64,000 nt of DNA, from NCBI GenBank assembly GCA_020524245.1, contig JAIVLN010000006.1:124001-188000 (forward strand), read 5' to 3'. The notes under the pieces are model-generated. The model had not been told where the DNA came from. It saw only the letters and a program-made list of their open reading frames with translations, and did not search any database. The position numbers and the translations under genes are program-made. Every line of letters starts with the position of its first letter. The stretch's first letter is position 1. The DNA comes from Rossellomorea aquimaris (GTDB lineage: Bacteria > Bacillota > Bacilli > Bacillales > Fictibacillaceae). This document shows, piece by piece, positions 1 through 8,379 of this stretch.

Positions 1-2
1 AA

Positions 3-716
3 GTGCAGCAGCACGTGTCAGAACAAACAAAGCTTTCTCAAAAACTTGCCAATGAGCGGGCGGAGGACCAGGAAAAACAAATCCAGAAAGTCGTCAGTGA
101 AGAGCGGAACCGGCTTGCCCGTGAGCTGCACGATTCCGTCAGCCAACAGCTGTTCGCCGCCTCAATGCTCATGTCAGCGGTCAACGAATCAGGCGCTGCG
201 AAAACCGACGGGGAACGTAAGCAATTGAACCTCGTCGAAGAGATGATTCATCAGTCCCAGCTTGAGATGCGGGCGTTGCTTTTACATTTACGGCCGGTCG
301 CTCTGAAAGGCAAGACACTGATAGAAGGTATCCAGGAACTGCTCATGGAGCTGGCACAGAAAGTACCACTTGAAATCGAATGGAAAGTCGAATCCATCGC
401 ACTGAATAAAGGGGTGGAAGACCACTTGTTCCGGATTTTGCAGGAATCGGTCTCGAATACGCTCCGCCATGCGAAGGCGACCACTCTGGAAGTGCTCTGC
501 CTTGAGCGTGAAGGAACGGTTTTGTTGCGGGTAGTCGATGATGGGGTCGGATTTGACGTTGAAACGAGTAAAACCGGATCATACGGATTGCAAAATATGC
601 ATGAACGGGCGTTGGAGCTTGGCGGCACGATGAAGATCGTCAGTGTGCCCGGCAAAGGGACGCGCCTGGAAGTGCGGATTCCAGTCATAAGAGAGGAGGA
701 GGTTAACGATGATTAA
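3..716 (+). CDS. LiaS/VraS-type sensor histidine kinase, C-terminal part (5' end outside window)
   Basis: This is the cytoplasmic part of a NarL-group sensor kinase; the true start lies upstream. Visible are a coiled linker, an H-box (RNRLARELHDSVSQQLF) with the phospho-accepting His, and a HATPase_c domain with an N-box region (ILQESVSNTLRHAKA) and G-boxes (DDGVGFD, GSYGLQNMHERA). It should autophosphorylate and pass phosphate to the regulator encoded directly downstream, whose start codon overlaps the kinase end by 8 nt. Family knowledge: LiaS/VraS kinases respond to cell-envelope stress such as lipid II-binding antibiotics. The assignment to that branch rests mostly on the partner regulator. 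Confidence 0.85.
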   Translation: MQQHVSEQTKLSQKLANERAEDQEKQIQKVVSEERNRLARELHDSVSQQLFAASMLMSAVNESGAAKTDGERKQLNLVEEMIHQSQLEMRALLLHLRPVALKGKTLIEGIQELLMELAQKVPLEIEWKVESIALNKGVEDHLFRILQESVSNTLRHAKATTLEVLCLEREGTVLLRVVDDGVGFDVETSKTGSYGLQNMHERALELGGTMKIVSVPGKGTRLEVRIPVIREEEVNDD

Positions 717-1341
717 AGTCGTGTTTGCGGATGATCATGAAATGGTGCGTATCGGTGTATCGTCTTATTTGTCGAATCAGCCGGATATTGAAGTTGTGGG
801 GGAGGCGAGCGATGGTGGTGAAGCCGTCGATCTTGTGCTCGATTTGCGACCCGACGTCATTCTGATGGACCTGGTCATGAAGGAAATGGACGGAATTGAG
901 GCGACGAAGCGGATCATCGCCCAGTGGCCGGAAGCGAAGATCATCATTGTGACAAGCTTTTTGGACGATGAAAAAGTGTATCCTGCTCTCGAAAGCGGTG
1001 CGACGAGCTACATGCTGAAGACGTCGAAGGCGAGCGAAATCGCCAAAGCTGTCCGCGCGACTTTTAACGGTGAAATGGTGTTGGAGCCCGAGGTCACTGG
1101 AAAAATGATGACGAAAATGCGCCGAGGTAACGCACGACCTCCTCATGAAGAACTGACGAACCGCGAGCGGGAAATTCTGCTGCTCATGACCGAAGGGAAG
1201 ACGAACCAGGAGATCGCCGATGAACTCATCATCGCCTTGAAGACGGTGAAAACCCACGTCAGCAATATCCTCGACAAGCTCGAAGTGCAGGATCGCACGC
1301 AGGCTGTCATCTATGCTTTTAAAAATTCGCTGGTGAAATAA
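709..1341 (+). CDS. LiaR/VraR-like response regulator
   Basis: A 210-aa NarL-family regulator. The receiver domain (about residues 1-120) has the acidic pair DD near residue 9, the phospho-acceptor Asp in ILMDLVMKEMDG, and a Lys in YMLKTSKA. The C-terminal LuxR-type HTH is at about 145-205 (LTNREREILLLMTEGKTNQEIA). The stretch LDDEKVYPALESGATSYMLK is typical of LiaR/VraR. It overlaps the kinase gene by 8 nt, so the two are translationally coupled, and a terminator follows at once. No liaF-like gene is visible, but the window begins inside the kinase. It probably controls cell-envelope stress genes located elsewhere. Confidence 0.85.
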   Translation: MIKVVFADDHEMVRIGVSSYLSNQPDIEVVGEASDGGEAVDLVLDLRPDVILMDLVMKEMDGIEATKRIIAQWPEAKIIIVTSFLDDEKVYPALESGATSYMLKTSKASEIAKAVRATFNGEMVLEPEVTGKMMTKMRRGNARPPHEELTNREREILLLMTEGKTNQEIADELIIALKTVKTHVSNILDKLEVQDRTQAVIYAFKNSLVK

Positions 1342-1379
1342 GATCTGTCCGAGAAATTACGTCGGGCGGGTCTTTTTTT
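1342..1379 (+). terminator. Rho-independent terminator of the two-component operon
   Basis: An 11-bp stem, 1342-1352 paired with 1362-1372 and including G-U pairs, has a 9-nt loop and is followed by seven T. It starts right after the stop codon of the response regulator. Confidence 0.85.
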
Positions 1380-1408
1380 GTTGGGATGCTTGTAGTAAAA
1401 AAGTGCTG

Positions 1409-1513
1409 ACTTCCACAAGTCAGAGCAAAAGTTCCACAAGTTCAGGCAGAAGTTCCCCAAGTCAGAGCAAAAGTTCCCCAAGTTCAAGCAAAACTTCCAC
1501 AAGTACAATCAAC
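1409..1513. repeat. Five-copy 21-bp tandem repeat
   Basis: Five consecutive 21-bp units start at 1409, 1430, 1451, 1472 and 1493. The consensus is close to AGTTCCMCAAGTTCAGGCAAA, with two to five differences per unit. The array lies between the terminator of the LiaRS-like operon and the promoter of the thiamine operon. It has no coding support: the frame through it on the minus strand is open only because the unit length is a multiple of three. Confidence 0.85.
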
Positions 1514-1612
1514 ATATGATGAGGAAGAAAATGTTCCCACATTTTCTCTTCATTTTTAAAGAAAAATTGTAGTAATCATTTACTAGAAAAAGTCACCTGC
1601 TTCATTTTCAAG

Positions 1613-1640
1613 TTGACAATCTGAAGAAAAGTGGTACGAT
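1613..1640 (+). promoter_or_regulatory. Sigma-A promoter of the tenA operon
   Basis: A perfect -35 TTGACA at 1613-1618 is followed by a 16-bp spacer and TACGAT at 1635-1640. It stands about 30 bp upstream of the TPP aptamer, as expected for the leader transcript. Confidence 0.75.
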
Positions 1641-1668
1641 TACATCGAAAACTAATTCAATAGACGAT

Positions 1669-1761
1669 CCACTAGGGGTGCCTTCTCATAAAGGCTGAGA
1701 TTAAAGTGTAGCTTTAAGACCCTTGGAACCTGATCTGGTTGAGACCAGCGTAGGGAAGTGG
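1669..1761 (+). ncRNA. TPP riboswitch (THI element) upstream of tenA-ykoEDC
   Basis: The conserved THI-box segments are present: ACTAGGGGTG, GGCTGAGAT, ACCCTTGGAACCTGATCTGG and the 3' GCGTAGGGAAGTGG. P1 forms between 1669-1673 and 1757-1761. The 3' P1 strand GGAAGTGGT is repeated exactly in the 3' arm of the terminator at 1821-1829, so the terminator 5' arm (1805-1814) can pair with either. This predicts that bound TPP frees the terminator and switches expression off. Confidence 0.96.
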
Positions 1762-1804
1762 TGGTTGGAAGTTACATATACCGACTATGTGCCGAATGCA
1801 TACG

Positions 1805-1836
1805 ACCACTTTCCGTTATGGGAAGTGGTTTTTTTG
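1805..1836 (+). terminator. TPP-riboswitch-controlled terminator
   Basis: A 10-bp stem (1805-1814 with 1820-1829) with a 5-nt loop and a run of seven T. The 5' arm can alternatively pair with 1753-1762 of the aptamer P1 strand, giving an antiterminator. Confidence 0.9.
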
Positions 1837-1901
1837 TTTGCTGGGAGCGATTGCGCTTATCGGTGATAGTGGGTCGTCTGGAAAAGGAGAGGATTGATCA
1901 A

Positions 1902-2600
1902 ATGAAATTTTCACAGTTTCTGAGACGAGAAGCAGACCCGATCTGGGAGGCAAGCTTCAATCATCCATTCGTAACCGGCATCGCAGGTGGCTCACTTCCA
2001 CTCGAGAATTTCCGTTATTACGTTCTGCAAGACGCGTACTATCTGTCTCACTTTGCAAAAGTGCAAGCGCTTGGTGCCGCGAAATCACCCGACATGGTGA
2101 CGACAGCAAGTATGGCTGCCCACGCGCAAGGGACTTATGAAGCTGAACTCTCGCTTCATGAAAACTTTTCAAAACAGCTCGGCATTACAGAAGAGGAGCG
2201 CCAAAACTTCAAGCCTTCACCGACCGCTTATGCGTACACGTCCCACATGTATCGAGCAGCATACAACGGACATCTCGGTGATATTATCGCTGCGATTTTA
2301 CCGTGTTATTGGCTTTACTACGAAATCGGTCAACAGATGAAAGGTTTCAAGCCGGAAGAGCCGATCTATCAAGAGTGGATTGAGGCATACGGCGGAGACT
2401 GGTTCGAAACGCTCGTGAAAGAACAGATCGACCGACTTGATCAGATCGCCGAAACGGTGACAGAAGCCGATCGCGAACGGATGAAGGAGCACTTCCTCAT
2501 CAGCAGCCATTACGAATACGAATTTTGGGATATGGCCTATACACTGGAAGAGTGGCCGATCTCTATTGATAAGACCGTACCACTTGGAAAGGGAGAATGA
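1902..2600 (+). CDS. tenA: Thiaminase II / aminopyrimidine aminohydrolase TenA
   Basis: TenA hydrolyses aminopyrimidine degradation products of thiamine to HMP, feeding salvage of the pyrimidine moiety. The 232-aa protein has the all-alpha TenA fold signature, with the catalytic Cys in ILPCYWLYYEIG and the C-terminal WDMAYTLEEW. The ATG at 1902 is chosen because AAAGGAGAGG lies just upstream; earlier in-frame starts fall inside the riboswitch terminator. It is the first gene of the riboswitch-controlled operon, before a pyrimidine/thiamine ECF transporter, so cytoplasmic salvage and uptake are joined. Confidence 0.93.
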   Translation: MKFSQFLRREADPIWEASFNHPFVTGIAGGSLPLENFRYYVLQDAYYLSHFAKVQALGAAKSPDMVTTASMAAHAQGTYEAELSLHENFSKQLGITEEERQNFKPSPTAYAYTSHMYRAAYNGHLGDIIAAILPCYWLYYEIGQQMKGFKPEEPIYQEWIEAYGGDWFETLVKEQIDRLDQIAETVTEADRERMKEHFLISSHYEYEFWDMAYTLEEWPISIDKTVPLGKGE

Positions 2601-2602
2601 AC

Positions 2603-3196
2603 ATGAACAAAGGCTTGAAATTGACGGATATCCTCGTCACAATCGTCATCGCCATCGTTTTCGGAATCGTATACAAACTATGGGGACCTCTCTACTATTT
2701 CGTTAAACCGTTCGGACTCCACGTCGACCAGCTGATCTATGGTATGTGGTTCATGGCTGCGACCGTCGCTTTCCTGATCATCCGCAAGGCGGGAGTCGCT
2801 TTTCTCGCAGAGGTGGCCGCTGCATCAGGGGAATTCCTCGTCGGATCGGAATGGGGTTTGGAAGTTCTGCTCTACGGTATCATTCAAGGATTGTTCGCAG
2901 AGCTCGTTTTCATGGCATTCCGCTATAAGCGCTTTGACGTGACGGTAGTCAGTCTCGCTGCAGTTGGTTCAGCAATCGGCTCCATCATCATGGACTTCTA
3001 CAAAGGCTATATCGAGGATCTCGCGCTCTGGAACTTATCTCTATTCCTCGGATTCAGAATCATCGGATCAATCCTCATTGCGGGTGTATCGGCTTATTTA
3101 CTTGTAAAAGCGCTCGAAAAAACCGGGGTGACGAGCCTTGTCCGACCTGCGGCTCAAGAGGACTACGACGCACTCGACGAACGCGAACATGCTTAA
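2603..3196 (+). CDS. ykoE: ECF transporter substrate-binding (S) component YkoE
   Basis: A small hydrophobic membrane protein of about 197 aa with five or six predicted TM segments, matching YkoE, the membrane S-component of a thiamine-precursor (HMP/thiamine) ECF importer. Family knowledge: YkoEDC uptake is part of the TPP regulon in Bacillus. The ATG at 2603 has GGGAG at a 7-nt distance; the ATG at 2597 overlaps the tenA stop but sits too close to that site. The end overlaps ykoD by 8 nt. The accessory thiamine-binding protein YkoF of B. subtilis is not present here; TenA takes its place in the operon. Confidence 0.9.
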   Translation: MNKGLKLTDILVTIVIAIVFGIVYKLWGPLYYFVKPFGLHVDQLIYGMWFMAATVAFLIIRKAGVAFLAEVAAASGEFLVGSEWGLEVLLYGIIQGLFAELVFMAFRYKRFDVTVVSLAAVGSAIGSIIMDFYKGYIEDLALWNLSLFLGFRIIGSILIAGVSAYLLVKALEKTGVTSLVRPAAQEDYDALDEREHA

Positions 3197-4616
3197 CGTT
3201 GAAAAACTCCGCTTGAAATTCCCAGGGGACAGCGATTTGCTGTTCAAGGACCTCTCCCTTCACATTGAAAAAGGGGAGAAGGTTCTGCTCCTCGGTCCTT
3301 CGGGATGCGGAAAGTCGACGCTCTTGCAAGTGTTATCCGGCATCATACCACAATCCGTCGAAGTGCCGATGAAAGCGGAATCGATTGAGAAACCGGCGTC
3401 TTGGGGGTATGTGTTCCAGGACCCGGACTCCCAATTTTGTATGCCGTATGTGGACGAAGAAATCGCCTTCGTTTTGGAAAATCAGAGCGTCCCTCGAGAG
3501 GAAATGCGCCCTAGAATACGACAGCTGTTAAAAGCCGTGGGTCTTGAGCTCGACGACATCCACACGAATATCCACACGTTGTCAGGTGGGATGAAGCAGC
3601 GTCTTGCGATTGCATCGGTTTTAGCACTCGAACCTGAAGTGCTGTTTCTCGATGAGCCGACTGCGTTGCTCGATCCGCAAGGGACGGAGGACATCTGGCA
3701 TACGGTAAAAGCGATCAGCGAACACAAGACGCTCGTCATCGTCGAGCACAAGCTGGAGCACGTGCTCGACCTGATCAATCGGATCGTTCTTTTTAACGGA
3801 GAAGGGGAAATCATCGCCGATGGTCCAAAGCAACAGATCCTTTCGCAACACAAAGATACGATGCGCGCGCAAGGAATCTGGTATCCAGGTGTTTGGGAGG
3901 ATTATAAGCCATCCGAGAAACTCGAAGCTTCATCCGAACCTATTATCCGGCTCGAACAGTTCAAAGGACTCCGCCAAAAAGAATCTAAGATCCACGTGCC
4001 CCAAACGACGGTTTACAAAGGCGAATGGATTGCGGTAACAGGCGACAACGGGGCGGGCAAATCCACATTGCTCCATGCGCTCATGAAATTCATCAAAACA
4101 ACCGGAACATACGAGATTTACGGTAATCCCGTCAAAAAGCTCCCAAATGATCTTACGTTCGTTTTTCAAAATCCGGAATTCCAGTTTGTGACGAACTCCG
4201 TTTATGAAGAAATTGCATATGGATTACGATTGGAAAAACGATCACAACAAGAAGTCGATGCGAAGGTGGAGGAACTGCTCGAGCGGTTCCAACTTACTTC
4301 GTTCCGAAAGCATCATCCGTACCAGCTTTCGATGGGACAAAAGCGGCGGTTGTCGGTAGCGGCATCGATCGTTTGCAACCAGCCGATCCTCTTACTGGAT
4401 GAACCGACGTTCGGCCAAGACTCGAAAAACACATTCGCTCTCCTTGAAATGTTACGAGACTACCAGAAGGAAGGCTCAACCATCCTGATGGTCACGCACG
4501 ATGAACAGGTCGTCGAGCATTTTGCGACACGGGTCTGGAAAATCGAAAACGGCTTATTAGCAGAAGATAGGCTCGTCCAAACGAGGGAACGAGAGCCCGC
4601 AATGGAGTGTTTGTAG
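3189..4616 (+). CDS. ykoD: ECF transporter ATPase YkoD with two ABC domains
   Basis: A 475-aa protein with two fused ABC ATPase domains, energising the YkoE/YkoC importer. Domain 1 has Walker A GPSGCGKST, signature LSGGMKQRL and Walker B VLFLDEPT. Domain 2 has GDNGAGKST, a divergent signature LSMGQKRRL and Walker B ILLLDEPTFG. The start is placed at ATG 3189, inside the last codons of ykoE (8-nt overlap, translational coupling). A longer frame from 3138 would overlap ykoE much more without a ribosome binding site. Confidence 0.92.
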   Translation: MLNVEKLRLKFPGDSDLLFKDLSLHIEKGEKVLLLGPSGCGKSTLLQVLSGIIPQSVEVPMKAESIEKPASWGYVFQDPDSQFCMPYVDEEIAFVLENQSVPREEMRPRIRQLLKAVGLELDDIHTNIHTLSGGMKQRLAIASVLALEPEVLFLDEPTALLDPQGTEDIWHTVKAISEHKTLVIVEHKLEHVLDLINRIVLFNGEGEIIADGPKQQILSQHKDTMRAQGIWYPGVWEDYKPSEKLEASSEPIIRLEQFKGLRQKESKIHVPQTTVYKGEWIAVTGDNGAGKSTLLHALMKFIKTTGTYEIYGNPVKKLPNDLTFVFQNPEFQFVTNSVYEEIAYGLRLEKRSQQEVDAKVEELLERFQLTSFRKHHPYQLSMGQKRRLSVAASIVCNQPILLLDEPTFGQDSKNTFALLEMLRDYQKEGSTILMVTHDEQVVEHFATRVWKIENGLLAEDRLVQTREREPAMECL

Positions 4617-5414
4617 ATGGAATTTCAATACAATGAAACGTGGTTACACAAAATCAATCCGACCTTGAAGCTCTTCTTCATGGTCGGCATGTTCCTTTTC
4701 GTTCTGTTCGTCCATCAGCTGAACTTGTTGCTCTACTTGACTTTCGGCGCATTCATCCTATTCTGGTTCTTTTCCGGACATCCGAAAAAACGGGTTGCAC
4801 TGTTGATGATTCCATTCATTCTCGTGTTTGTCTCGACGGCGACCTCGATGATTTTCTTCGGTAAAGGGGAAACGACCTGGTTCAAGTTCGGGCTCATTCA
4901 TATTACGGAAGAAAGCTTTTACAGAGGGATTCATCTCGGGTTCAGGGCACTCATTTTCGCGACGCTCGGGCTTACGTTCACGCTCACCACTCGTCCGGTC
5001 AAACTGTTTTACTCGTTGATGCAACAAGCGAAGCTGAAGCCGAAATACGCGTATAGTTTCATGGCAGGAATGCGACTGATTCCAATCATGATCGAGGAAT
5101 TCTTCACAATCCGGAATGCGATGAGAGTGCGGGGCGTCCAACAACAACGGGGATTGCGCTCACTCTTTTTCAAGCTAAAATCGTATTCGATTCCGCTTCT
5201 TTCCCAAAGCATCCGTCGTGCGCATCGTATCGCGGTAGCAATGGAAGCGAAGCGGTTTTCCGATGCAAGTAAGCGTACGTTCTACTATCCAATTGGCTAT
5301 TCGAAAACGGATGGACTGTTCATCCTTTCTTTCGTAGCTCTTATTCTTTTATCTTATTATTCTGCCGAATGGTTGCCGCTGTTCCCGGTCGGGGATGTGC
5401 GATATGAAAGTTGA
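4617..5414 (+). CDS. ykoC: ECF transporter transmembrane (T) component YkoC
   Basis: A 265-aa EcfT-type membrane protein. It has an N-terminal cluster of hydrophobic helices, a cytoplasmic region with the Arg-containing coupling motifs (AMRVRGVQQQRG and MEAKRFSDA) that contact the ATPases, and a C-terminal TM helix. The start codon follows the ykoD stop directly. It ends the tenA-ykoE-ykoD-ykoC operon and is the scaffold joining the S-component to the ATPase. Its last codons overlap a weak candidate promoter for the next riboswitch transcript (TTGAGT 5411, TAGAGT 5434). Confidence 0.9.
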   Translation: MEFQYNETWLHKINPTLKLFFMVGMFLFVLFVHQLNLLLYLTFGAFILFWFFSGHPKKRVALLMIPFILVFVSTATSMIFFGKGETTWFKFGLIHITEESFYRGIHLGFRALIFATLGLTFTLTTRPVKLFYSLMQQAKLKPKYAYSFMAGMRLIPIMIEEFFTIRNAMRVRGVQQQRGLRSLFFKLKSYSIPLLSQSIRRAHRIAVAMEAKRFSDASKRTFYYPIGYSKTDGLFILSFVALILLSYYSAEWLPLFPVGDVRYES

Positions 5415-5466
5415 GTTTCTGAGAGTAGGGTGTTAGAGTAGAATTAATTGAATATTAGCAAAAGTT

Positions 5467-5553
5467 TCACTAGGGGAGTCGAATGACTGAGATGGAAGAT
5501 GTAATTCCAGACCCTTTGAACCTGATCTGGTTGGTACCAGCGTAGGGAAGTGG
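5467..5553 (+). ncRNA. TPP riboswitch (THI element) upstream of the thiazole operon
   Basis: This is the second THI element, with CACTAGGGGAGTC, GACTGAGAT, GACCCTTTGAACCTGATCTGG and CAGCGTAGGGAAGTGG. P1 forms between TCACT (5467) and AGTGG (5549). The following terminator 5' arm contains ACCACT, which can pair with the P1 3' strand. As with the first element, TPP should stop transcription. Each operon therefore senses TPP on its own. Confidence 0.96.
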
Positions 5554-5587
5554 CTGAATCCGTATACGATAGGAATACGATTATACG

Positions 5588-5622
5588 AGGACCACTCTTT
5601 ACGCATAAGGGGTGGTCCTTTT
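5588..5622 (+). terminator. TPP-riboswitch-controlled terminator of the thi operon
   Basis: A 13-bp stem (5588-5600 with 5607-5619) with a 6-nt loop, followed by a short T run. It lies between the aptamer and the tenI start. Confidence 0.85.
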
Positions 5623-5653
5623 GTTATACGAAAAAGAGAAAGGTGGGAGTTGG

Positions 5654-6280
5654 ATGAGGAGCCCATCGATTCATGTCGTTTCCACAGGGACGCAGGACTT
5701 AGAGAAATTTTCACAGATTGCAAGCTTGATTCATGAACACATCGACTTCATCCATATACGGGAAAAAGCACGCTCAGCCAGTGAGGTTGCAGAATGCGTA
5801 AGACTTCTCGTTGAAAAAGGAGTACCGCTCAAGAAGCTCATCATCAATGACCGAGTGGATGTGGCGGTCGTCGTGGATACGAAAGGTGTTCAGTTAGCCT
5901 ATCACAGTCTAGAAGTTTCAGAGGTTAAGCGAACGTTCCCGAAATTGATGGTCGGAAAATCCGTGCATTCTATAGAAGAAGCGCTCGTTGCTGAGCAACA
6001 GGGAGCGGATTATCTTCTCTTCGGGCATATATTCGCAACAAGCTCGAAGCCAGACCTGTATCCAAGAGGCGTTTCCCAGTTAAAACAGCTGATCCGTCAG
6101 GTGACGATTCCCGTCATCGCAATCGGTGGAATCACCCCAGATAACGTTGGGGAAGTCATCCAGGCAGGAGCGAGTGGAGTCGCGGTCATGTCAGGCGTTT
6201 TACAGGCAGAAGATCCATTAGCGGAAGTAAAAAAATATCGAAACCGAATCGAGGAGGTGCAGCATGCAAACACATTATGA
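5654..6280 (+). CDS. tenI: Thiazole tautomerase TenI
   Basis: A 208-aa TIM-barrel protein related to ThiE. The segment FGHIFATSSKP carries the His expected of thiazole tautomerases; ThiE would have a GPxFxTxTK motif there. TenI aromatises the thiazole product of ThiG. The ATG at 5654 follows AAAGGTGGGAG; the frame start at 5612 lies in the terminator hairpin. It is the first gene of a seven-gene operon and overlaps thiO by 17 nt. Confidence 0.9.
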   Translation: MRSPSIHVVSTGTQDLEKFSQIASLIHEHIDFIHIREKARSASEVAECVRLLVEKGVPLKKLIINDRVDVAVVVDTKGVQLAYHSLEVSEVKRTFPKLMVGKSVHSIEEALVAEQQGADYLLFGHIFATSSKPDLYPRGVSQLKQLIRQVTIPVIAIGGITPDNVGEVIQAGASGVAVMSGVLQAEDPLAEVKKYRNRIEEVQHANTL

Positions 6281-7391
6281 TGCGATTGTGGTTGGAGCAG
6301 GCGTAATCGGAAGTTCCATTGCGTACAACTTATCAAAGCGTGGTAAAAAAGTGCTCGTGCTTGAACGTGGAAGAATTGCAGGAAAAGCATCAAGTGCAGC
6401 AGCAGGCATGCTCGGAGCACAAGCCGGGATTGATAAGGATACACCGTTTTTCCAACTTGCCAAAGCGAGCAGAGCGATGTTCCCCGAGCTTGCAGACGAG
6501 TTGAAAGAGCTGAGTGGAATCGATATTGAGCTGCAGCAGAACGGGTTTTATAAGGTGGCGACATGTGAGGAAGAAGCGGTGGAATTCAAAAGGCTGATCC
6601 AAGCTCAGAAAGAGATGGGTGAAGAAGCAGAATGGATTCCACCGGCGGAACTTCGACTCCTGGAGCCATCGCTCACCTTAATGAATTTCGGTGCGATGTT
6701 CATTCCGAATGACGGTCAGGTGACGGCATCTTCGCTGACGACCGCTTTTGCAACATCCGCAGTCGCGTTAGGTGCGGAGATCCTTGAGCACACGGAAGTA
6801 CTCAGGTTCGTCGGGGATCAAGAGGACCGTATCGTCGGGGTGAAGACATTGCTAGGTGAGCACCGGGCAGAACACGTCATCGTCGCTGGGGGCGCTTGGA
6901 GTGGGAAGTTATTAAATGAAGCAGGCATCACAATCGACACTTATCCGGTAAAAGGGGAAGTTTTTTCCGTAAAGACCAAACGTCGACTACTAAAAGGGAC
7001 GATTTCGGCACATGGATGCTACCTAGTGCCGAAGACGGGCAACCGCTTGATCGTAGGAGCAACGGAAAAAGCGGGTACGTTTGACGAAGCCGTCACGATT
7101 GAGGGCATCTCCACCTTGATGGAATGCGCATTGGCGATTTTACCGGAGTTGAAAAATGCGGAATGGGAGAGATCCTGGGCTGGTATACGCCCACAAACGA
7201 GGGATCGCCTACCATATCTTGGCGCACACCCTAACAAAAAAGGTCTCTACATCGCAACAGGACATTACAGGGACGGCATCTTGCTTGCGCCAATTACGGG
7301 TTCTGTAATGGTGGACCTAATCGAAGGAAAAGCAATGAAACCTGAATGGGCATCGGCTTTCCAAATAGACAGAACAACCCTCAACGTTTAA
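6264..7391 (+). CDS. thiO: Glycine oxidase ThiO
   Basis: A 375-aa FAD-dependent oxidase of the DAO family. The N-terminal dinucleotide-binding motif is GAGVIGSSIAYNLSKRG, followed by the glycine-rich SSAAAGMLG. The C-terminal motif is GHYRDGILLAPITG. It oxidises glycine to the imine (dehydroglycine) used by ThiG in aerobic thiazole synthesis. The start follows GAGGAGGTGCAGC, a strong ribosome binding site, and overlaps tenI. Use of ThiO rather than ThiH fits an aerobic Bacillus. Confidence 0.95.
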   Translation: MQTHYDAIVVGAGVIGSSIAYNLSKRGKKVLVLERGRIAGKASSAAAGMLGAQAGIDKDTPFFQLAKASRAMFPELADELKELSGIDIELQQNGFYKVATCEEEAVEFKRLIQAQKEMGEEAEWIPPAELRLLEPSLTLMNFGAMFIPNDGQVTASSLTTAFATSAVALGAEILEHTEVLRFVGDQEDRIVGVKTLLGEHRAEHVIVAGGAWSGKLLNEAGITIDTYPVKGEVFSVKTKRRLLKGTISAHGCYLVPKTGNRLIVGATEKAGTFDEAVTIEGISTLMECALAILPELKNAEWERSWAGIRPQTRDRLPYLGAHPNKKGLYIATGHYRDGILLAPITGSVMVDLIEGKAMKPEWASAFQIDRTTLNV

Positions 7392-7405
7392 AGGGAGTGA
7401 TATAC

Positions 7406-7609
7406 ATGTTGTTACACATTAACGGTGAGTCGGTCAATGTGCCGGACACGATTAAACACGTGTCTGACTTGATTGAGCATTTTCAGCTCGGAGAACGCTT
7501 CGTCATGATCGAGCACAATGAAAACATTTTGGAAAAACAGATCCATCCTGAAACGAAAGTGAAGGATGGAGACAAGATTGAAATCGTACAATTCGTAGGA
7601 GGCGGTTGA
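7406..7609 (+). CDS. thiS: Sulfur carrier protein ThiS
   Basis: A 67-aa ubiquitin-like sulfur carrier. The C-terminus ends in FVGGG, giving the Gly-Gly tail that ThiF adenylates and that carries the thiocarboxylate to ThiG. The ATG at 7406 is supported by AAAGGGAGTG upstream; a longer in-frame ATG at 7346 lies within the end of thiO. The stop overlaps the start of thiG. Confidence 0.95.
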   Translation: MLLHINGESVNVPDTIKHVSDLIEHFQLGERFVMIEHNENILEKQIHPETKVKDGDKIEIVQFVGGG

Positions 7610-8379
7610 TGATGTTGAAAATCGGTGATTTTACATTTAAATCTAGATTGTTGTTGGGAACTGGAAAGTATCCGAATTTTGATGTGCAAAAACAGGCAGT
7701 AGAAGTGTCAGGAACGGAGATTCTGACGTTTACGGTCCGTCGGATGAACATCTTCGAGCCAAGCCAGCCGAACTTTTTAGAAAAGCTGGATTTGGAAAGA
7801 TATTCGCTCTTACCGAATACAGCGGGGGCAAAAACAGCCGAAGAAGCGGTTCGGCACGCAAAACTCGCAAAAGCTTCCGGACTTTGTGATATGGTGAAGG
7901 TAGAAGTTATTGGCTGCGACAAAACGTTGTTGCCGGATCCAGTTGAGACGTTGAAAGCGACCGAGGAGCTGTTGAAGGAAGGATTCACGGTTCTGCCATA
8001 CACCTCCGATGATGTCGTTTTGGCAAGAAAGCTTGAAGAGCTTGGTGCCCATGCGATTATGCCAGGTGCATCTCCAATCGGATCAGGTCAAGGGATCATC
8101 AACCCGCTCAACTTGAGCTTCATTATCGAGCAATCGAACGTGCCTGTGATTGTCGATGCTGGAATCGGTTCACCATCCGATTCTGCACTGGCGATGGAAC
8201 TTGGCGCAGACGGCGTATTATTGAATACGGCGGTTTCTGCAGCAGAAGATCCAGTAAAAATGGCCGAAGCGATGAAACTGTCGATTGAGGCGGGGCGTCT
8301 CGGTTATGAAGCAGGGCGGATCCCGAAAAAACGTTACGCAACAGCGAGCAGCCCTATGGAAGGAATGAGCATAGGTTGA
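7609..8379 (+). CDS. thiG: Thiazole synthase ThiG
   Basis: A 256-aa TIM-barrel enzyme that joins 1-deoxy-D-xylulose 5-phosphate, dehydroglycine and ThiS-thiocarboxylate into the thiazole phosphate. Visible are the Schiff-base Lys region MVKVEVIG and the phosphate-binding [26 protein letters not shown] at 7597-7602 favours ATG 7609 (or 7612) over the overlapping TTG 7606. It is coupled to thiS upstream and thiF downstream by overlaps of a few bases. Confidence 0.95.
   Translation: MMLKIGDFTFKSRLLLGTGKYPNFDVQKQAVEVSGTEILTFTVRRMNIFEPSQPNFLEKLDLERYSLLPNTAGAKTAEEAVRHAKLAKASGLCDMVKVEVIGCDKTLLPDPVETLKATEELLKEGFTVLPYTSDDVVLARKLEELGAHAIMPGASPIGSGQGIINPLNLSFIIEQSNVPVIVDAGIGSPSDSALAMELGADGVLLNTAVSAAEDPVKMAEAMKLSIEAGRLGYEAGRIPKKRYATASSPMEGMSIG

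Noticed and set aside
1311-1508. Minus-strand repetitive protein over the 21-bp array
   Set aside because: Same reason: a repeat translated, without ribosome binding site.
1758-1901. N-terminal extension of TenA
   Set aside because: These codons lie in the riboswitch and its terminator; ATG 1902 has the proper ribosome binding site and gives the family length.
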